From Latescibacteria bacterium UBA6620 (GTDB lineage Bacteria; Latescibacterota; UBA2968), in contig DJHM01000048.1 in the NCBI GenBank assembly GCA_002433075.1, positions 118,495-182,494 on the forward strand: a stretch of DNA of 64,000 nt, given 5' to 3'. Under the pieces are notes generated by a model. It did no database searches. It was not told the origin of the DNA and worked only from the letters and a program-made list of their open reading frames with translations. Positions 54,402 through 63,939 of the stretch are shown here, piece by piece. Made by a program: the position numbers and the translations under genes. The stretch's first letter is position 1, and the number at the start of each line of letters is the position of its first letter.

Positions 54402-55607
54402 TTAGGGGGCCTCCAGCCAGAGAACGGGATCGAGAGCATCCTCGCCTTTCATTAATTCAAAGTGCAGCCTCGGTTTTCCGTCCAGACGACCCGTGCTGCC
54501 GACGGTCCCCAGAATTGCACCCTCGTCCAGAATTTCTTCTGCCCGCACGTTTCGGGTCGCCAGATGGCCGTAGAGCGTGAAGTACCCGCCCGGGTGGCGA
54601 AGCAGCACGAGTTGCCCGTAGCCTCTTAGCCAATCGACCAGAACGACTTCGCCCGGTGCGACGGCCTCCACGTCCGTGCCATCGGCGGCAGCAATACCGA
54701 TGCCCCGATTGAAGGTCCACGTCTTCAGTTCAGGATTCTGGTAGCGCCCGAATTTCGAAACGACCCGCCCGTGCGCCGGCCGTCTGAGATGACCGCGCTT
54801 CGCCTCGAAGTCGAACGGTGGAAGCTCGACGAGCCGGAGGCCAGCGCGACGTCGGCGCTCCATCTCCTTGATAATTTCGCCGATGCGGGCAGCCAGTTCT
54901 TCTTTGTGCGTTTCGACGCGCTGAATTTCCTTTCGGTAGACGCCCTCCTGGCGAGCCAGCCAATCCAGCTGCCTCGATTTCTGTTCGGCATCTCCGCTCA
55001 GAGACTGTTCGACCGATTTCTTCCCTTTGAGGAGCGACGCCTGGTGGGCAAGCTGAGCTCTTCTAAGCTGCAGTACTCCGTGAAGACGAAGTCGATCCGC
55101 GCGTAACGCTTCGAGATCGACCTGATCCTGGACCGCGACGCGCTCGAGGTAGAGCAGACGCCGGATCCCCTCGTTGAAGGACCCGGCCCCCATCAGAATC
55201 GCCAGGGGGCTCTGCCGGCTCTGTTTGTAGGTGTTCCGAATCCGTGCGGCGGTATTTTTCTCACGTGTGGCCAACGACCTCTCTGCCTGTTTCACGTTCC
55301 GCGATGTTCGACCCAGCCGGCTCGCCAGCTGGGTCTCCCGAGCCTGCAGTCGCCTGAGTTCTCCCCGGGTCGCAACGATACGTTTCTCGATCGCCCCGAT
55401 CTGGTCAACAACCGTAAGCTTCTCGGCAGACGTTTTTCGGAGGGCTTTTTTCCCTTCGGAAAGTTCCATTTCGAGGCTGTCGAGCGCGGCTTGTTCCGCC
55501 TCAAGTTGACGCTTCAGATCGGACTGACCCCACACCTTCGGCCAGGGAAGGGCGCACACCATCGCCCAGCAGATAAGGACGAGTCCTTGTGATTGTATCC
55601 GCTTCAC
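54402..55607 (-). CDS. envC: Murein hydrolase activator EnvC-like (M23 fold)
   Basis: A 401-residue periplasmic protein. A signal peptide (LVLICWAMVCALPWPKVWG) precedes a long coiled coil (LKRQLEAEQAALDSLEMELSEG to SRQSPLAILMG). A LytM/M23 domain follows: GRVVSKFGRYQNPELKTWTFNRGIGIAAADGTDVEAVAPGEVV, HPGGYFTLYGHL, KPRLHFELMKG. The metal ligands are partly replaced (NRGIGI for H-x-x-x-D), as in EnvC, so it activates amidases rather than cutting peptide bonds. GTG at 55607 overlaps the ftsX stop; position next to ftsE/ftsX agrees with the FtsEX-EnvC complex. Confidence 0.9.
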   Translation of the reverse strand: MKRIQSQGLVLICWAMVCALPWPKVWGQSDLKRQLEAEQAALDSLEMELSEGKKALRKTSAEKLTVVDQIGAIEKRIVATRGELRRLQARETQLASRLGRTSRNVKQAERSLATREKNTAARIRNTYKQSRQSPLAILMGAGSFNEGIRRLLYLERVAVQDQVDLEALRADRLRLHGVLQLRRAQLAHQASLLKGKKSVEQSLSGDAEQKSRQLDWLARQEGVYRKEIQRVETHKEELAARIGEIIKEMERRRRAGLRLVELPPFDFEAKRGHLRRPAHGRVVSKFGRYQNPELKTWTFNRGIGIAAADGTDVEAVAPGEVVLVDWLRGYGQLVLLRHPGGYFTLYGHLATRNVRAEEILDEGAILGTVGSTGRLDGKPRLHFELMKGEDALDPVLWLEAP

Positions 55608-56467
55608 GCGATGGCCTGCAGCACACGGCTCAGAGATGCCCAGCTGCCGAGAACACCCAGGATTGCCCCCAGGGCGATCAGCCCGACACCAATGAGCGAA
55701 GTGGATAGCGCTGACTCGACCGGTACCGCAGCCGCCCACAGAGGAGACCCGATCGTCACCGCCAGAGCGGCCAGAAAACCACCTGCCGTGCCCTGAAGCC
55801 CCCCGCCCATCATAAAAGTCGTTCGGATGAACGCGTTGGAGGCTCCGACGACCCGCATGATTTCGATCGCATCACGCTGGGCAAGTACCATCAATTTGGC
55901 TGTGTTGCTGACAGCGAACCCGCACGCCAGACAGAGCAGCGTCGTCAACAGCAGCCCCACCCAAAGCCCTAAATCGACAACCCGCTCGACTTGCGACAGC
56001 CAGGCATCGCCCGTCTCGACCTGCTCGACATCACGATGATCTGCGGCCAGGGCCGAGACCGCTTCAGCCGCCGATCGAACCGAGGCGTCGGGCTCGAATC
56101 CGATCCGAAGAGAAGCCGGTAAGGGGTTGGTTGAAAGTGCCGACAGGAGATCTTTCCCGAACATTGCCTCGAATTCTTCGGTCGCGGCAGCCTTATCGAT
56201 ATAGTCGACGGTTCGAACTCCGTCGAGCGACCGAAGATCCTCGGCCAATGCCGTGGCCGCGCGTCGTGTGGCGCCGTCCCGCAGATAGATTTCGACTTCG
56301 ATCCGGTCCTTCAAAGACGCGGCCGTCAGACGTGCCCCATCGAGCAATTGAGCGAACATGCCGATCAGCAGCAGCGAGGCCCCAATGGCCAGACAGGAAA
56401 GGGCCCCCACGGTTCCCGTTCTGTAGAGTGCCAGTGTGGCTTCGCGCACGGCGCGTCCAATCGACAC
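55604..56467 (-). CDS. ftsX: Cell division protein FtsX
   Basis: A 287-residue inner-membrane protein with four segments and one periplasmic loop. After RAVREATLALYRTGTVGALSCLAIGASLLL comes ARLTAASLKDRIEVEIYLRDGATRRAATALAEDLRSLDGV (FtsX extracellular domain), then LLCLACGFAVSNTAKLMVLAQRDAIEIMRVVGASNAFIRTTFMMGGGLQG, where the RDAIEIMRVVGAS coupling helix contacts FtsE. With FtsE it relays ATP hydrolysis to EnvC for septal peptidoglycan splitting. GTG start at 56467, 3 bases after ftsE. Confidence 0.93.
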   Translation of the reverse strand: MSIGRAVREATLALYRTGTVGALSCLAIGASLLLIGMFAQLLDGARLTAASLKDRIEVEIYLRDGATRRAATALAEDLRSLDGVRTVDYIDKAAATEEFEAMFGKDLLSALSTNPLPASLRIGFEPDASVRSAAEAVSALAADHRDVEQVETGDAWLSQVERVVDLGLWVGLLLTTLLCLACGFAVSNTAKLMVLAQRDAIEIMRVVGASNAFIRTTFMMGGGLQGTAGGFLAALAVTIGSPLWAAAVPVESALSTSLIGVGLIALGAILGVLGSWASLSRVLQAIA

Positions 56468-56470
56468 GAT

Positions 56471-57133
56471 TCAGACCCCTTCCACGTTCACCAGGCGACC
56501 GTCTTCCAGGCGGATCGACCGGCGAGGATGTCGTTCCACGATCGAATGGTCATGCGTCGCCATCAGCACAGCTGTTCCCCGAACGTTCATTTCGCTGAAG
56601 AGCGCCAGGACACCGTCCGCCGATTCGCGATCCAGGTTGGCCGTCGGTTCGTCGGCAAGGAGGATGAACGGCTCGTTGATCATCGCACGCGCAATAGCCA
56701 CTCGCTGCTGCTCACCACCGGAAAGAGAGGACGGCAGCGCGTCACGCAGGTGCAACAGATCCACGTTCGCCAATAGCGACAAGGTACGTTGTTTCACTTC
56801 TCGTCTGGGGTGGCCGGTCACTTCTAGTGCAAAAGCGACGTTCTCGAACACGGTCCGATCGCGTAGCAGCCTGAAATCCTGGAAGACCATGCCCACCCGC
56901 CGTCGAACGTCGGGAATGTCTCGCTCCGCTAAATTCGAAGAATCGAATTCTCCCACGAAAACCACTCCACGCGTGGGACGTTCCTCGAACATCAGCAGAC
57001 GCAGCAGCGTTGTCTTCCCCGACCCCGTCGACCCTAGCACGTAGACGAACTCTCCGCGATCCACTTCAAAGTCGACATCCTGGAGCAGAGCCCGCCCGTC
57101 GCGTTCTACCCACACGTGTTGGAGTTCAACCAC
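56471..57133 (-). CDS. ftsE: Cell division ATP-binding protein FtsE
   Basis: A 220-residue ABC ATPase: LGSTGSGKTTLLRLLM, MVFQDFRLLRDRTV, LSGGEQQRVAIARAM, ILLADEPTANLD and ATHD. The FQDFRLL Q-loop and short length are typical of FtsE. GTG at 57133 sits two bases after the methyltransferase stop. Operon order methyltransferase-ftsE-ftsX-envC. Confidence 0.95.
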   Translation of the reverse strand: MVELQHVWVERDGRALLQDVDFEVDRGEFVYVLGSTGSGKTTLLRLLMFEERPTRGVVFVGEFDSSNLAERDIPDVRRRVGMVFQDFRLLRDRTVFENVAFALEVTGHPRREVKQRTLSLLANVDLLHLRDALPSSLSGGEQQRVAIARAMINEPFILLADEPTANLDRESADGVLALFSEMNVRGTAVLMATHDHSIVERHPRRSIRLEDGRLVNVEGV

Positions 57134-57135
57134 GG

Positions 57136-57918
57136 TCAGGCTCGGAGTACGAAGTGAACCCGGTCGGTGTGACTGTTCGGGGGCCGGAAACCGAAACCGT
57201 CGTAGGTTGCCTCCACCCGGAAGGGCGAGGCTTCGAGAACCGGCTCGATATCTGACAGCGCATAGATTCGTTGCCGATGTCGTTCGTTCACGACACGCTT
57301 CGGATCCTTAAATGTGATCTCGAAGTCGTTGTATTGAATGCCGTCGTTGTAGTAGCTGTGACGTGAGTAGGTAAACCCGTCTCCCTTCTCCCGTTCTCGA
57401 AGGTCGCTGAAATACCGAACCGAATTCGCCTCGGTACACAGATCGAAGATGAACACACCCCCCGGGTAGACTGTCTCGTGAATGCGATCGAGCGCTTCCG
57501 CAAAGTCTTCCAGAGACATGAGATAATTCATGCTGTCGTAGAGACAAACGGCGACGTCGTGCGGCTTGAAACCTTCGATCTCCAGGAAGGCCTGGTGGTG
57601 GAAAGGAATGTCGAAACCGGATTCGGCCGCCTTGGTTCTGGCCTGCTCCAGCATGGGACCACATCCATCGACCCCTCCCGTTCGATACCCTCGTTTTTTC
57701 AATTCGATTGCCAGTGACCCTGTCCCGCACGCAATGTCCAGAATTGTCTGGGCCACGACGTCGTGCCGAACGAAGAGCGACTCCACGTAGTCCACCCAGT
57801 GGACGTAGTCGACATGCCGCATGACATAGTCATAGATGGATGCGAGCGCGTGGTAAGGTGTTTCGAAGTCGGTCGATTCGGTTTTCAAAACATCCACCAG
57901 GAAGTTGAAGCAGAACAA
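57136..57918 (-). CDS. SAM-dependent methyltransferase
   Basis: A 260-residue class I methyltransferase: YDYVMRHVDYVHWVDYVESLFVR, ILDIACGTGSLAIELKKRGYRTGGVDGCGPMLEQAR (SAM site), LYDSMNYLMSLEDFAEALDRIHETVYPGGVFIFDL. The substrate is unknown; a tyrosine-rich C-terminal domain (YSRHSYYNDGIQYNDFEITF) may bind it. Starts GTG or TTG some 7-9 codons in are alternatives, since the first codon lies 15 bases from a strong terminator stem. First gene of the division operon. Confidence 0.85.
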   Translation of the reverse strand: MFCFNFLVDVLKTESTDFETPYHALASIYDYVMRHVDYVHWVDYVESLFVRHDVVAQTILDIACGTGSLAIELKKRGYRTGGVDGCGPMLEQARTKAAESGFDIPFHHQAFLEIEGFKPHDVAVCLYDSMNYLMSLEDFAEALDRIHETVYPGGVFIFDLCTEANSVRYFSDLREREKGDGFTYSRHSYYNDGIQYNDFEITFKDPKRVVNERHRQRIYALSDIEPVLEASPFRVEATYDGFGFRPPNSHTDRVHFVLRA

Positions 57919-57932
57919 GTCGCTCTAAAATG

Positions 57933-57963
57933 AAAAAGGTCAGCCTGTCGCGTGGGGCTGACC
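57933..57963 (-). terminator. Rho-independent terminator
   Basis: Minus strand: GGTCAGCC, 10-base loop, GGCTGACC, then TTTTTCATTTT. The perfect eight-pair stem and T-run end the Mfd-PPIase-SurA-S4 operon before the methyltransferase gene. It is the clearest terminator in the window. Confidence 0.85.
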
Positions 57964-57991
57964 GGGAAGACATGTTTTCTCGTCAGAGCCT

Positions 57992-58264
57992 TCAGAAATC
58001 GGAAACGTCGCGGGGCTCGTCCCGAAGGATCCGATGATAGCGATGGGCGTGTCCCTTTGCGACGTTGCCTGTAGGCAGCGCGATCACTTCGACCTCCAGG
58101 AATCGATCGAGAAACGCGATCGCGATACGCTGTCCGGGTACCACGTCACGGCCAGCTTTCGCCACATGATCGTCGATCTTCACGATTCCATTGTCACAAG
58201 CGCGCTTCGCATCGGACCGACGTTTGATGAGAAAACACTTCTTGAGAAACAGATCCAGACGCAC
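57992..58264 (-). CDS. S4 domain RNA-binding protein (HslR/RluB-type small S4)
   Basis: A 90-residue S4 domain protein: RLDLFLKKCFLIKRRSDAKRACDNGIVKIDDHVAKAGRDVVPGQRIAIAF is the RNA-binding motif. Similar small proteins (Hsp15-like) bind stalled 50S or rRNA; the exact role here is unknown. I use GTG at 58264 with GAGG upstream; it begins nine bases after SurA's TGA. Confidence 0.85.
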   Translation of the reverse strand: MRLDLFLKKCFLIKRRSDAKRACDNGIVKIDDHVAKAGRDVVPGQRIAIAFLDRFLEVEVIALPTGNVAKGHAHRYHRILRDEPRDVSDF

Positions 58265-58272
58265 GGCGGACC

Positions 58273-59523
58273 TCAGGGCAAGCGAATGTCGACGTGGAGT
58301 TTGTCCCGCGTCTCGGCCATCACCCGATCGAACAGATCCTGAATCTTCGACTGCCTCACCAATTCCTCGAGTTCGGCGTCTTCGTCGTTGACACGAACCA
58401 GATGCCACCCAAATTCGGTCTGAACAGGGACGCTCACATCTCCAAGCGACATCGTTCCGATGACCGCGGCGAATCCGGGAGGAGGGTTTTCCAGGGTATA
58501 GCTCCCCAGCACGCCTCCATTCACTGCTGTTTCATCGTGATCGGACGCTTCACGAGCGACTTCGGCGAAGGGCTCCCCGGACTGGATCCGCTCCCGCAAC
58601 CTGAGAGCCTTCTGGTAGGCCGCTGTCACATCGGTTTCGGAAGCTTCCAGCTTGATCAGAACATGCCGGGCCCGAATCCGATCGCCCGATACCTCCTCGA
58701 GCTTGAGTACGTGGAACCCGAAATCACTCTTCACGACGCCGCTGATCTCGCCAGGCCGAAGAGCGTAGGCTGCATTCTCGACTTCGGAAACCATGTCACC
58801 ACGTCCGAAGAAACCGAGATCACCGCCGTTCGGGCCGCTCCCGGGATCCTCCGAATATTCGCGAGCAAGGGCGGCGAAGTTTTCTCCCTGTTGGGCGCGT
58901 TCCAGAATGACCTCAATCTTCTCGCGAGCTTCCTCTTCCCGATCTGCGGAGGGTACGGGTGAAACCATAATGTGACTGAGTGAGTAGATGGGCGGGAGGC
59001 GGCCTTCGTTCGACGTTCGGTAGTCCTGGAGGTCGCGCTGGGTAACCGTCACTTCCTGGACCATCCGACCATACATGATTTGGCGGATCATCTCCTTCCG
59101 GAAACGTTTCCGGAGTCGATCTCGAACCTCCCGCTCCGTCAGACCTTCGTCCTGAAGCTGCCTCACAAACGCGGCCGACCCGTATTCTTCCTTCATCTCT
59201 CGAATCCGTCCGCGTACCCGTTCCTCGATCACGTCCCGCGGAACTTCGACGCTGTCCTCTTTGGCCTTAGCCAGCAATAGCTGCTCCTGAATCAGGTTCT
59301 CGAGAATCTCGAGAAAGATCTTCTCGCCTTGACCGGCTAGAAGATCCTGGCGGGAGAGTCCCTGCTGAAGAGCGACCATTGCCATCTGAGTGAGGATGTC
59401 GGAACGAAGGATGATCGAGCGATCGACGACCGCGACGATTTCGTCAGCCAGCTCACGGCGGGGCTGGGCATAACTGTGGGCCGCCAAGCAGACAAGAAGA
59501 GGAATCAGAAGGAGTCGTCTCAC
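58273..59523 (-). CDS. SurA-like periplasmic peptidyl-prolyl isomerase
   Basis: A 416-residue export chaperone for outer-membrane proteins. Signal peptide MRRLLLIPLLVCLAAHSYAQ, SurA N-terminal helical domain (DEIVAVVDRSIILRSDILTQ), then two parvulin domains (YSLSHIMVSPVPSA..YSEDPGSGPNGGDLGFFGRGDMV and RARHVLIKLEASE..NGGVLGSYTLENPPPGFAAVI). GTG start one base after the PPIase lipoprotein stop. With Mfd and the lipoprotein it forms a mixed-operon of envelope and DNA-repair genes. Confidence 0.92.
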   Translation of the reverse strand: MRRLLLIPLLVCLAAHSYAQPRRELADEIVAVVDRSIILRSDILTQMAMVALQQGLSRQDLLAGQGEKIFLEILENLIQEQLLLAKAKEDSVEVPRDVIEERVRGRIREMKEEYGSAAFVRQLQDEGLTEREVRDRLRKRFRKEMIRQIMYGRMVQEVTVTQRDLQDYRTSNEGRLPPIYSLSHIMVSPVPSADREEEAREKIEVILERAQQGENFAALAREYSEDPGSGPNGGDLGFFGRGDMVSEVENAAYALRPGEISGVVKSDFGFHVLKLEEVSGDRIRARHVLIKLEASETDVTAAYQKALRLRERIQSGEPFAEVAREASDHDETAVNGGVLGSYTLENPPPGFAAVIGTMSLGDVSVPVQTEFGWHLVRVNDEDAELEELVRQSKIQDLFDRVMAETRDKLHVDIRLP

Positions 59524-59524
59524 A

Positions 59525-60436
59525 TCAGCTCTCGTCGGGTGTCAGGGCATCTTCAAAAACTGTGACCGGCACACGGTTTCGAATCGCGTCGAGCAGATCC
59601 TGCTTGGCACGCTCGCGACGGGAAGACAGGATGCGCTGGCGGATTTCGCCTCTCGCTTCGAGCAGATCCCGCACGATGCCGGCTTCCCTCCGATCCAGCA
59701 CTTCGATCAGATGGTGGCCCAGGTGGGTTCGAGCCTGCACGGGGCGCCCGACCTTCGCCTCGGCGCACGTCGACCAGAATGCGGGGTCGACACGGTCTTC
59801 CGAGAAGTATCCCAGATCGCCCCCCCGTTCTGCCGATTCGTCGATCGATTCCTCGCGGGCGACCTGATCGAATAGTTCTCCGCTCTCGAGTCGTTTTCTG
59901 ACCCGCCCCAGATCGGATCGACTCGCCACCAGGATGTGGCGCGCGCGCAGCGAGGGACGATCCCGGACAAAATCGTCCTGATGTTCGAGGTAGTGTTGTT
60001 GAATTGTTTCTTCGGTCAGGTCGGCGTTCTTCAGGTAGGTCCGCTCCAGGAGCTCAGCGGTCAGAAGGTCTCGTCTTGCCTGCTCGATTTGCTGTTGAAG
60101 CGCAACATCTTCATCCAGCTTCAGCCGGACGGCTTCTTCATAAAGCAGCTGCTCGTCGACCCACGCGTCAACGAGGCGGCGCCGGTCTGAGGGGTGAAGC
60201 CGACCTGCCATCTGAACCGGAATCCGGGAGTCGAGAGCCTGTGAAGTGAGATAGGACTCACCGACTTTGGCGAGCGGATCGCCGGAAGGCGTGTCTCGAC
60301 AGGCAGCCGGAAGGAGACCGATGAACGCCACGAGGAAGGCACGCGTCCAGCGTCTCGAGGCGATTGATAAAATCGTCCTAACTCCCTTAAGATCAAAAAG
60401 TTCCGTCGATATCACGACCAAAATATAGGGTTTCAT
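59525..60436 (-). CDS. Peptidyl-prolyl isomerase lipoprotein (PrsA/SurA-like)
   Basis: A predicted lipoprotein with one parvulin domain. FLVAFIGLLPAACRD contains a lipobox ending in the Cys to be lipidated. SurA-like helices (LAKVGESYLTSQALDSRIPVQ, DEDVALQQQIEQARRDLLTAELLERTYLKN) surround RARHILVASRSDLGRVRKRLESGELFDQVAREESIDESAERGGDLGYFSE. The ATG at 60436 overlaps the mfd stop (ATGA); then a 28-residue lead precedes the hydrophobic segment. AAGGGAG at about 60385 followed by ATT might be the real start, giving a shorter signal peptide. Acts in periplasmic folding. Confidence 0.85.
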   Translation of the reverse strand: MKPYILVVISTELFDLKGVRTILSIASRRWTRAFLVAFIGLLPAACRDTPSGDPLAKVGESYLTSQALDSRIPVQMAGRLHPSDRRRLVDAWVDEQLLYEEAVRLKLDEDVALQQQIEQARRDLLTAELLERTYLKNADLTEETIQQHYLEHQDDFVRDRPSLRARHILVASRSDLGRVRKRLESGELFDQVAREESIDESAERGGDLGYFSEDRVDPAFWSTCAEAKVGRPVQARTHLGHHLIEVLDRREAGIVRDLLEARGEIRQRILSSRRERAKQDLLDAIRNRVPVTVFEDALTPDES

Positions 60437-63400
60437 ATCAGGCTCATCAATACCTTTTTGGCCGACGCGACCCTCCGCGCTGCGTAGTTCCCTTCGAGCT
60501 CCACTTCGATTCTGGCCGCTTCTCCCAGAAGAAACTGTAAGGGCTGCGGTGACTGCTTGATCATCCGCTCTACGTCTTCCCGTTCCAGAACCTTGTCGGG
60601 TAAGAACGTCAGCGACATCGTCGGTCCCACATTCAACGTTTCGACCTTGAGTTGACGGCATAGCAGACGAAGGTGAAGCGTGTCGAGTAGAGAGGCGGTT
60701 GGTTCAGGAAGTTTTCCGAACCGATCTTCGAGCTCCTCTTCGATTGCGAGGACCTCCACCGTCTGTCGCGCCTCGCCCAGCCGCTGGTAGAAACTCATTT
60801 TCTCGTCTGCGTCGGCCACATAGTCATCCGGAATAAAAGCCGAGACACTGACTTGAATGTCGGGGTCGACGGTGAGTTCCACCTCATCCCCCTTGATTTC
60901 GTTCACGGCCTCGTCCAGTAACCGGCAGTACATGTCGAAACCGATCGCGGAAATGTGCCCGTGTTGCTGCGCGCCCAAGAGGTTTCCCGCACCCCGGATT
61001 TCCATGTCCCGCATGGAAATGTGAAAACCGGAGCCCAAGTCGGAAAACTCCTCGATCGCTCGCAGGCGCCGAACGGCCGGCTTCCGCAGTGACTTCCACG
61101 ATGGAATCAGCAGAAACGCATACGCTCGACGATTGGATCGCCCCACCCGGCCTCTGAGCTGATACAGCTGCGCGAGCCCGAGCCGATCGGCACGATTGAC
61201 GATGAGGGTATTGACCGACGGGATATCGAGACCCGACTCGATAATCATGGTCGAAATCAGACAATCGTATTTCCGCTCCATGAAGTCGACCATCACCTTC
61301 TCGAGCTCTCGTTCGGCCATTTGGCCGTGGCCCACCCCGAACCGAACCTGTGGAACGAGTCGCTCCAGGAATTCCTTCATCGAATGGATCGATTGGACGC
61401 GGTTGTGCACGAAGTAAACCTGTCCGCCCCGGTCGATCTCCCGGAGAATGGCTTCAGCGATATGTTCTTCGGAGAAAGCCTGAATTTCCGTGTGGATGGG
61501 CAGACGTTCTTTAGGTGCCGTTTCGATAATCGACATGTCGCGGGCCCCCATCAGCGACATGTGGAGCGTTCTGGGGATCGGGGTCGCAGTCAGCGTCAGA
61601 ACGTCCACCAGGCGACGCATCTGCTTCAGTCTCTCCTTGTGCCTGACACCGAATCGATGTTCTTCGTCGACCACCAGCAGACCCAGATCCTTGAACTCCA
61701 CATCCTTCGACAGAAGCCGATGAGTTCCGATCAGAACATCGACCTGCCCTGTCTTTGCCCCGTCGAGAACTCTCGTTTGCTCGGCCTTCGTTCGGAACCG
61801 CGACAGCACGTCGACTTTGACGGGGAGCTCGCTCAACCTTTCCTCGAACGTGCGTCCGTGCTGCTGTGCGAGGATGGTCGTCGGAACCAGCACCGCGACC
61901 TGCTTCCCATCGCTGATGGCCTTGAAGGCGGCGCGGACAGCGACCTCGGTCTTCCCATATCCGACGTCACCACAGATCAGCCGATCCATGGGTGATGACG
62001 CCTCCATATCATCCCGCACGTCGTCGATCGCCTTCATCTGGTCGCGTGTCTCCTGGAACGGAAACGAAGCGGCCAGCTCGAGATGCAGCGGCCCATCCGC
62101 TGTGAAGGTCGTTCCCGGCCTGGCCTTTCGTTCGGCATACAGGGCGACGAGTTCGGTCGCCATCTTGAAAATTTCCTTCTTCGTCTTCTCTTTTATCCGT
62201 TCCCACGCTGCCGTCCCGAGTTTGCTAAGAATCGGGGCCGCACCCTCCTGGCTGGAGTACTTCTGAACCCGGTCCATTTGGTCGACGGGAACGAACACGC
62301 GGTCGCCTTCCCGGTAGGACAGAGTCAGGCAGTCCCTGCTGATGCCATCCACCGACAGGCGATCCAGCCCCGCATACCGGCCGATCCCGTGGTCCACGTG
62401 CACAACGAAGTCACCCTTCTGGAGAGCGGTGATGCTCTTGATAGGTGCGCCTTCACTGAACCGTCGGTATCGGCGTTGGCGACGGTGTCGGCTGTAGACT
62501 TCATGGTCGTTCGTGACCGCCACTTTTCCAGCGGGGAAAATGAATCCCGAATGCAGACTGCCGATGTCGATCGACAAACTCGCTGCAGATTCTGCGAGCA
62601 GTTCCTCCATCCGGGCCTTCTGTCCCTGACTCTCGCACAGCAGAACCAGATCGTATCCGTTCCGCCAGAGTCGGGTCAGGTCTTCCTCCAGAACTGGCAG
62701 GTGACCCTCATAGTTCCTTCCCGTGATTCCACCAAAATCGAGACTGTCGGACGTAGCGCCGAGGGCCTCGTTGTCGACTCGTGCTCGCGTAGCCAGATGA
62801 CGCTCGACCGAACCCACCGTAACCGCAACTTCCGATGCCGGAAGGGGTTCGGGCTCTTCACGCCGGGGTTTCTGTCGTTTCGCGGCCTTTTCAATACGCT
62901 CTGTGGCCCCTTCAAGTGTCGTCTCGAAAGCGGGCGGATCCTCCACGAAGACCAACCCATCCTCCGATAGATGGTCGAAAAGCGTGCACGTCCCCTCATA
63001 CAGAACACCGATGTACTGCTCGGCGCCATCGAACGCACCCTCGGTGGCGAGGGCTTCGCGAAGAACGGTCAGATCGAGATCGAGCCGCTTCTCCAGAGCG
63101 ACGAGATTCTCCTGATAGGCATCCTGCATCGTATCGACGAACACCACTTCACGAGCGGGCAGAATCCTTACTCCTTCCAGAGGTTCGACGGACCGTTGAG
63201 TCATCAGGTCGAAAGCCCGAATCGACGTAATCTCGTCTCCCCAGAACTCGAGACGCACGGGGTGATCGTTCCCGAAGGAGCAGACGTCGACTATTCCTCC
63301 CCTCACCGAAAACTGACCAACCCCCTCGACACGTTTGACTCTTTCGTAGCCGATCTCAACCAGATGCGTGGCCAGTTCCGAGAGATCGGCCTCTTCCGAA

Positions 63401-63840
63401 AGACGGAGGTCCCGAATGGCTAGGTCGTAGAAATCAGGGGAAAGAGTATGACTCAGTATGGCGGACGCAGTTGTGACGACGACCCCGGTCCCCTTTCTGA
63501 GTTGATCGAGCGCCTCGATACGGAGAGCGACCACATCCAGGTGAGGCGATCGACCCTCGTAAGGAGACATATCCCAGTCGGGGAAATAGCCGACCGCATC
63601 GGGAGACAGGATTCTCTCGAGGTCATCCCTCGCCGCATCCGCACGATCCGAGTCGGGATAGACGGCGAGCACGGGCCGATTGCAGGATTCGGTCAGGTGT
63701 CCGAGGGCGAAGACAGCAAGTGAACCAGGGAGCCCGCGTAGAACAAGCCGCTCACGCGCGCCGGGCAGCTGCGTTTCGAGCGCCTTGAAGGGGTCCGTCT
63801 CGCGAAGTCGTTGGAAGATTCTTTGGATGGGTACGGACAT
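60433..63840 (-). CDS. mfd: Transcription-repair coupling factor Mfd
   Basis: A 1135-residue ATP-dependent DNA translocase that removes stalled RNA polymerase and recruits UvrA. UvrB-like N-terminal domain (YFPDWDMSPYEGRSPH, VTTASAILSHTL, FGND), CarD-like RNA polymerase interaction domain (KGDFVVHVDHGIGRYAGLDRLSVDGISRDCLTLSYREGDRVFVPVDQMDRVQKYSS), then helicase domains: RLICGDVGYGKTEVAVRAAF (Walker A), VVDEEHRFGV (DEEH), TATPIPRTLHMSL, QLRGRVGRS, and the C-terminal TRCF domain. ATG at 63840 is chosen; upstream TTG and GTG codons to 63867 are alternatives. Confidence 0.96.
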   Translation of the reverse strand: MSVPIQRIFQRLRETDPFKALETQLPGARERLVLRGLPGSLAVFALGHLTESCNRPVLAVYPDSDRADAARDDLERILSPDAVGYFPDWDMSPYEGRSPHLDVVALRIEALDQLRKGTGVVVTTASAILSHTLSPDFYDLAIRDLRLSEEADLSELATHLVEIGYERVKRVEGVGQFSVRGGIVDVCSFGNDHPVRLEFWGDEITSIRAFDLMTQRSVEPLEGVRILPAREVVFVDTMQDAYQENLVALEKRLDLDLTVLREALATEGAFDGAEQYIGVLYEGTCTLFDHLSEDGLVFVEDPPAFETTLEGATERIEKAAKRQKPRREEPEPLPASEVAVTVGSVERHLATRARVDNEALGATSDSLDFGGITGRNYEGHLPVLEEDLTRLWRNGYDLVLLCESQGQKARMEELLAESAASLSIDIGSLHSGFIFPAGKVAVTNDHEVYSRHRRQRRYRRFSEGAPIKSITALQKGDFVVHVDHGIGRYAGLDRLSVDGISRDCLTLSYREGDRVFVPVDQMDRVQKYSSQEGAAPILSKLGTAAWERIKEKTKKEIFKMATELVALYAERKARPGTTFTADGPLHLELAASFPFQETRDQMKAIDDVRDDMEASSPMDRLICGDVGYGKTEVAVRAAFKAISDGKQVAVLVPTTILAQQHGRTFEERLSELPVKVDVLSRFRTKAEQTRVLDGAKTGQVDVLIGTHRLLSKDVEFKDLGLLVVDEEHRFGVRHKERLKQMRRLVDVLTLTATPIPRTLHMSLMGARDMSIIETAPKERLPIHTEIQAFSEEHIAEAILREIDRGGQVYFVHNRVQSIHSMKEFLERLVPQVRFGVGHGQMAERELEKVMVDFMERKYDCLISTMIIESGLDIPSVNTLIVNRADRLGLAQLYQLRGRVGRSNRRAYAFLLIPSWKSLRKPAVRRLRAIEEFSDLGSGFHISMRDMEIRGAGNLLGAQQHGHISAIGFDMYCRLLDEAVNEIKGDEVELTVDPDIQVSVSAFIPDDYVADADEKMSFYQRLGEARQTVEVLAIEEELEDRFGKLPEPTASLLDTLHLRLLCRQLKVETLNVGPTMSLTFLPDKVLEREDVERMIKQSPQPLQFLLGEAARIEVELEGNYAARRVASAKKVLMSLI

Positions 63841-63939
63841 GACAACGCCAAAAGCCACCTTCCTCAAATAGCTCGGAAGGTGGTCGTCAGGTGAAAAACG
63901 AAAATCGGCTCGGGTGCTGTTGCGCCGAAAGCAGAAAAA